Source of the DNA: Ischnura elegans
Lineage: Eukaryota; Arthropoda; Insecta; Odonata; Coenagrionidae
Length of the DNA: 64,000 nucleotides
Assembly (NCBI RefSeq): GCF_921293095.1
Contig: NC_060258.1
Location: 7,392,607-7,456,606, forward strand
Direction of reading: 5' to 3'
A program made the translations under genes and the position numbers. The notes under the pieces were generated by a model. It was not told the DNA's origin and ran no database searches. It saw nothing but the letters and a program-made list of their open reading frames with translations. Below, in pieces: positions 60,045-64,000 of the stretch (the stretch's first letter is position 1; each line of letters starts with the position of its first letter).

Positions 60045-61096
60045 CTTTTCGCTTCAAAATATCAATCAATATTTAAAACAGGTCTATCGTCAAAGAAATC
60101 ATCCACTCAGCATTGACAAACATAACAAAATCCCACAAGGAAACTGCATTCACTAGAGTACGTGTGAAAATGAAATACTTTAGAATGCTCAACGAAAGGA
60201 ATATAAAAGCCAACAATTAATGAATCGCCTGAAAGATAAACCAGGACGAAATAGAATGGACCGAGAATATATTATAACAATTTTGGACACGATTACAAAT
60301 TCCGTGGACACATACACAACAAATATTGATCCACAACATTACTTGTTAGTATAAGACAAAACAATCACACCTCAGTATCGAGTCGATGTTTCTAGTTGCC
60401 ATTTTATCCGCCAACAGCAGACCTTAAGTAGAGGCCAAACATACGCGGTTGAAGACAATTTTCTTTCCATTTGATAAAATAAATAGACAATGCATTGATG
60501 TTCATCATTTTTATTTCAATTTGTTGTAAAATAACTGTATTTTGTTATTATTAATTCAATAATTTGTCCAGATACGGAATTTAAGGCCAACTTCGGCTTG
60601 CACACGCTCATAATCCATTGGCGCTTTTTAAATCTAAAAATAACTTTAAACTTTCTATGATGTAGAATTAGTCGTTTAAAAATATTCATGAATGATATTT
60701 CTCAATAAATCCCAATATTATGCCACTAATCGTTGAAAATACCTAGTTTGGATTGTAGGCCTGTTGCATACGTTATCCTCTAGCGGTTTAATACGCAACT
60801 AAATTTCGGTATCAGAACTAAACCTAGCTTACCTGGTCAGTTATAAGGTGCCAATAAGCTTGAATTCTTGTGACTCGTTTGCTGTTTACTCATCTGCTTA
60901 TGTGATTTCTTTATGAAGTCCGATTTAAATGTGAACTTATTACGCCCTTTTCCTTGATAAGTTTAATGTTTTTGCATTGGTGTATGTCATGGAAATGATC
61001 TTAATGTATTAGGAATTTGGAAATTACTGAGTCATACGTGGATGATTTGTTGGAGTGAACTGGTTTAGAGATTCAATGAGTTATTGCAGTGAAAGT
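60045..61096. promoter_or_regulatory. Divergent intergenic region between two ZAD genes
   Basis: 1.05 kb separates the ATGs of two oppositely transcribed ZAD genes and must hold both 5' UTRs and promoters. I see no clear TATA box or CpG-rich core; the sequence is AT-rich. A non-coding first exon for either gene cannot be excluded: 'gttattgcag' just before 61091 could be an acceptor. Confidence 0.5.
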
Positions 61097-61517
61097 ATGA
61101 GTATTACCATTGGGGATTTCTCGGAGTCTTCAGGAAAGTATTCGGAGAGTACCCCGTGCAGACTTTGCATGAAGAAAAATGATTATTATTACAACATATT
61201 CACTTCAGTTGTGGCAAGCCAGATAACTGTAGAGGATGCCTTATATGATTTAGTCGACTTAAAAGTAAGTGACGGTTACATTTTATGGATTTCCTGAGTT
61301 CTGTTTTTATTCCGTTCTATGAACTTATTTTCCACGATATGTCTGAGGTCTCTCGCATACGTTTTCATTGATTTCTTAGGTTGCTGTGGGAGATGGCCTG
61401 CCTGCCACTTTATGTGCACTGTGCTTGGAAAAGCTCATCGAATTCAATGATTTCAGAAATGTTTGTCATAAATCGGACGGAGAACTGAGAAATTTTTCGT
61501 GTATAAATAACTCAGGG
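61097..61517 (+). CDS. Paralogous ZAD gene, exons 1-2 (partial)
   Basis: Exon 1 is 61097-61264 (56 codons, donor TTAAAA|gtaagt) and exon 2 is 61380-61517 (46 codons, acceptor 'gatttcttag', donor GGG|gtgagt). CRLCMKKNDYYYNIF and LPATLCALCLEKL give the two CxxC pairs. Exon lengths and phases equal those of the minus-strand gene, and the 115-nt intron is close in size to its 127-nt intron. An upstream in-frame ATG exists at 61055, but the ATG at 61097 aligns with the paralogue. Later exons and any fingers are not recognisable before the window ends; the gene may continue beyond it or be a remnant. Confidence 0.8.
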
Positions 61518-64000
61518 GTGAGTGCATCTTTTTTTCATTGGAATTCTAGTGAAACTTACAAATAATGTGAAATCATTCACGTAAGTAGATATTAACTTGT
61601 TCATATTATATTACCGTGTAGCCAAGCCTTAATGGTTTCACGTTCATATCGACGAGATTTAAAACTTTTGTAAGATGTTTGTGTTTGTGGGTTCAACAGG
61701 TTAAGACAATAGCGTGAAAAAGTAACTTAATCGTGTATTTGATGAATCCAAGACGGGCAAGGTATTAAGATATATGTCTGCATCAAATTAGTATATGCAA
61801 AATTTATTAAAAATCACTTTGATTAGGATACAAAAGTTAATGGAGCATTAAATTAATTCATTAGCAATATTAAATGATATGAAAGGACCTCGCCAATGAT
61901 CGACGGAATAGTGAAATTAGTCCAATTTCCCACGTAGTGTTTCCGATTTTATTTATTCAGTGGTGAGGACCGCAGACGTTTTGTCTTTTCTAACAGCTAT
62001 GTGTTCAAAATTCAATCCAAGCCAAAAAAGTGGGTAATTGGAATTCAACTACTATGACCTACGAATTAAGGATATCAATGAATGCGAATAATTGTTGGGA
62101 TGTGTTTTCGATATCTTTCTCTTACTTTAAACCTCCTGTTTGGATTTAAATTTGAACTCTTGAAGTTTAGGTCATTAATAGAATCGTATTTGAGGACGTT
62201 TTTAAAGTTCATTTGCCAGTTTTAAGTTATATTAAACATTAAGAGATGATAGAAATGCATAAGTTTACAAGTACTAAAAGGTAAATTAGCAACTCAAAAA
62301 GTATCCAAGAAAATATTTCAACAAAAAGATTAAAATATCTAAGGCATATTAAGAAAAATGATTCTACACACCATGGCTATTTAGTGTACTTGTCCGTTGT
62401 TATGTTAAAATAATATATTTATATGCATTTTTTATATATGTATCATATTTGAGTGATTTGATAACAATATTATTTGCTAAAATTATCTATGTCAGTGGTT
62501 CATAAAAATTTTTATCTGCTTGATTTAAAAAACCTTTATTCAAATTATTTAATGGTAAATAATATTTTGTTTACATAACAAAAAGGTGTGGTAAGTGCTA
62601 CCCTAGATAGCATATATCAACTTTAACTAGCTTAGGAATTTTTTCTAGGCTTGTTAAAATCCTAAGATTCATTGTAAAATAGATGTATTAATAACCAAAT
62701 AAGAGTTTAGGATTTACATTCCTCTCTCTGTAAAGTGGTAATTTTGTAATTTTTTTCTTAAAGCCTTGTCAAGGGATCGCACTTTCCCCGTGCGTGGGGC
62801 AAGTGAGTCCCATGGCTGATGTGCAATATATTTCCACATTGCATGGCGCATGGGCTAAGTGCGATTTGCCCAGATATTCAGCTTTACATTACTCTTTATG
62901 GTACCAACTTACGTTTAACCGTTCATGAAAAACTCACCACATCCAATACCTTATCCAAGATATTGGAGTTTTTGTCTAGTACTTGAAAGAGCTTTATTGA
63001 TTATTATCATAATCATAACTACCATAATTACATTATATATTTATCTAGGAATAACTTATAGTGCATTTAATATAAACAATATATCTACAATTTGAATAAA
63101 TCAGAACTAAAATAAATCAATTATGTTCATATCAGCATGGATTTCAATAGCACGAATTACTCTAATGTTGGTTATTAATTGATATTAAGATCTTATGTTA
63201 AGTTAACGAGTAGCCTTCAAAGCTTCTATCAAAAGTAATAATCTTTTAGGTCTTAGTTTATATAAACAACTTTAGAATTGCAGTTTAATATCATTTCTAT
63301 TTACTATAAACCCAATGACTTCCAATACCTTCTCCAAGATATTTGAAATGGCTTTTATTGCATCTTCTGGTTAATTAGATATTACACTAAGCAATTTTGG
63401 TGAAATTGGATCTACTAATCATGGTTCGAATTGCATACATTAATTTACACGTATTACAAATAGCTAATGTGTGTAGAAGCTGAATAATTAATGATAAAAA
63501 TAGCGTCAAGTTTTTTTATGATAAGATATTTGTATATAAATTAGATTGAAAGGAACAACTCAAACTATTTCTTCAAACTATTCAGTATTGAATATTGATT
63601 TGTTCATTTTAAGTTGGGTTTTAACCCAAGAAAGATGAGCAAATGGTTAACTTATCCTTAACAGCCAACGGAAGGCTTAGGTAATATGTTTATTTCTTCC
63701 CTAGTTATTTGGCTTGAACCCTCATTCTGTGGATAGGTGAAACATTTTTCAGTCCCTCAACATGTCCTCGGAAAGCAAACCACAGGATAACCTTATTCAT
63801 TGATCTCCAGAAGTTTGTTGATATAGTGAGCATCTGACATTTTACCACTGAATATAGCTAGAATCCAATCTCCACTACAATCCTGTATTTTTGGGAGTGC
63901 AACAACTATTTAAGCGTATTTCCCTTCGATTACTATCAAAGTAGGGGCTTTGATCTCCTTTGCCCTTTGTGTCATTAATAATGATGCTCAAACGACCTAA
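61518..64000. other. AT-rich DNA after the ZAD paralogue
   Basis: No exon with good splice sites and coding content was found. Minor features are an imperfect inverted repeat 'gatcgcactttccccgtgcg' / 'cgcatgggctaagtgcgatt' (62773-62871) and a weak direct repeat around 'ccaatacctt(a/c)tccaagatat' (62943 and 63319). Confidence 0.5.

Overview
The window is nuclear DNA of an arthropod, most likely an insect. It is AT-rich, has long introns with GT-AG splice sites, carries a ZAD-C2H2 zinc-finger gene of the arthropod type, and is full of eukaryotic transposon remains (piggyBac, mariner, Tc1-like ends, Penelope-like elements, foldback elements). I see no bacterial operon, CRISPR array or rRNA gene.

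Region 1 (1-26812) is a satellite-rich block. Units of about 1.9 kb run head to tail on the + strand from 1 to 14328. Each unit has a tRNA-like sequence with CCC in the anticodon position, a hairpin of about 100 bp, and five to six diverged sub-monomers of 171-178 bp. A non-coding piggyBac-type element interrupts the array at 6719-9226. From about 13130 to 19868 the DNA is a large palindrome with arms of about 2.4 kb: satellite plus a Tc1-like-ended element on the left, the same in inverse order on the right, and 1.9 kb of single-copy spacer between. The right arm shares private variants with the last left unit, so it is an inverted duplication of that unit. The inverted satellite is broken again by a decayed piggyBac transposase gene (19869-24323), which is itself interrupted by a 2000-bp TA-flanked element. 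That inner element has a spliced exon pair with a 40-codon reading frame. Inverted satellite then resumes to 26812.

Region 2 (26813-35577) is intergenic. It holds simple repeats, a TTAA-flanked foldback element (30195-31641), a second long inverted repeat (32262-33640), and stretches where I recognise nothing.

Region 3 (35578-60044, minus strand) is the main gene: a ZAD-C2H2 zinc-finger protein of about 936 residues in 10 or 11 exons. The ZAD is split over exons 1-2 at the far right, several short phase-0 linker exons follow, and a 3' exon carries nine C2H2 fingers. The finger array is cut short by a 2-base deletion, and fossil fingers continue past the stop. Two linker exons exist as a second copy about 12 kb away, one intact and one broken. 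The introns hold a foldback element with inverted arrays of a 140-bp repeat rich in nuclear-receptor-type half-sites, two Penelope-like fragments, an internally deleted mariner, and other inverted repeats.

Region 4 (60045-64000) has a 1.05-kb divergent intergenic segment. After it come the first two ZAD exons of a paralogous gene on the + strand (61097-61517), with exon lengths identical to those of the minus-strand gene (168 and 138 nt). Its later exons are not recognisable before the window ends.
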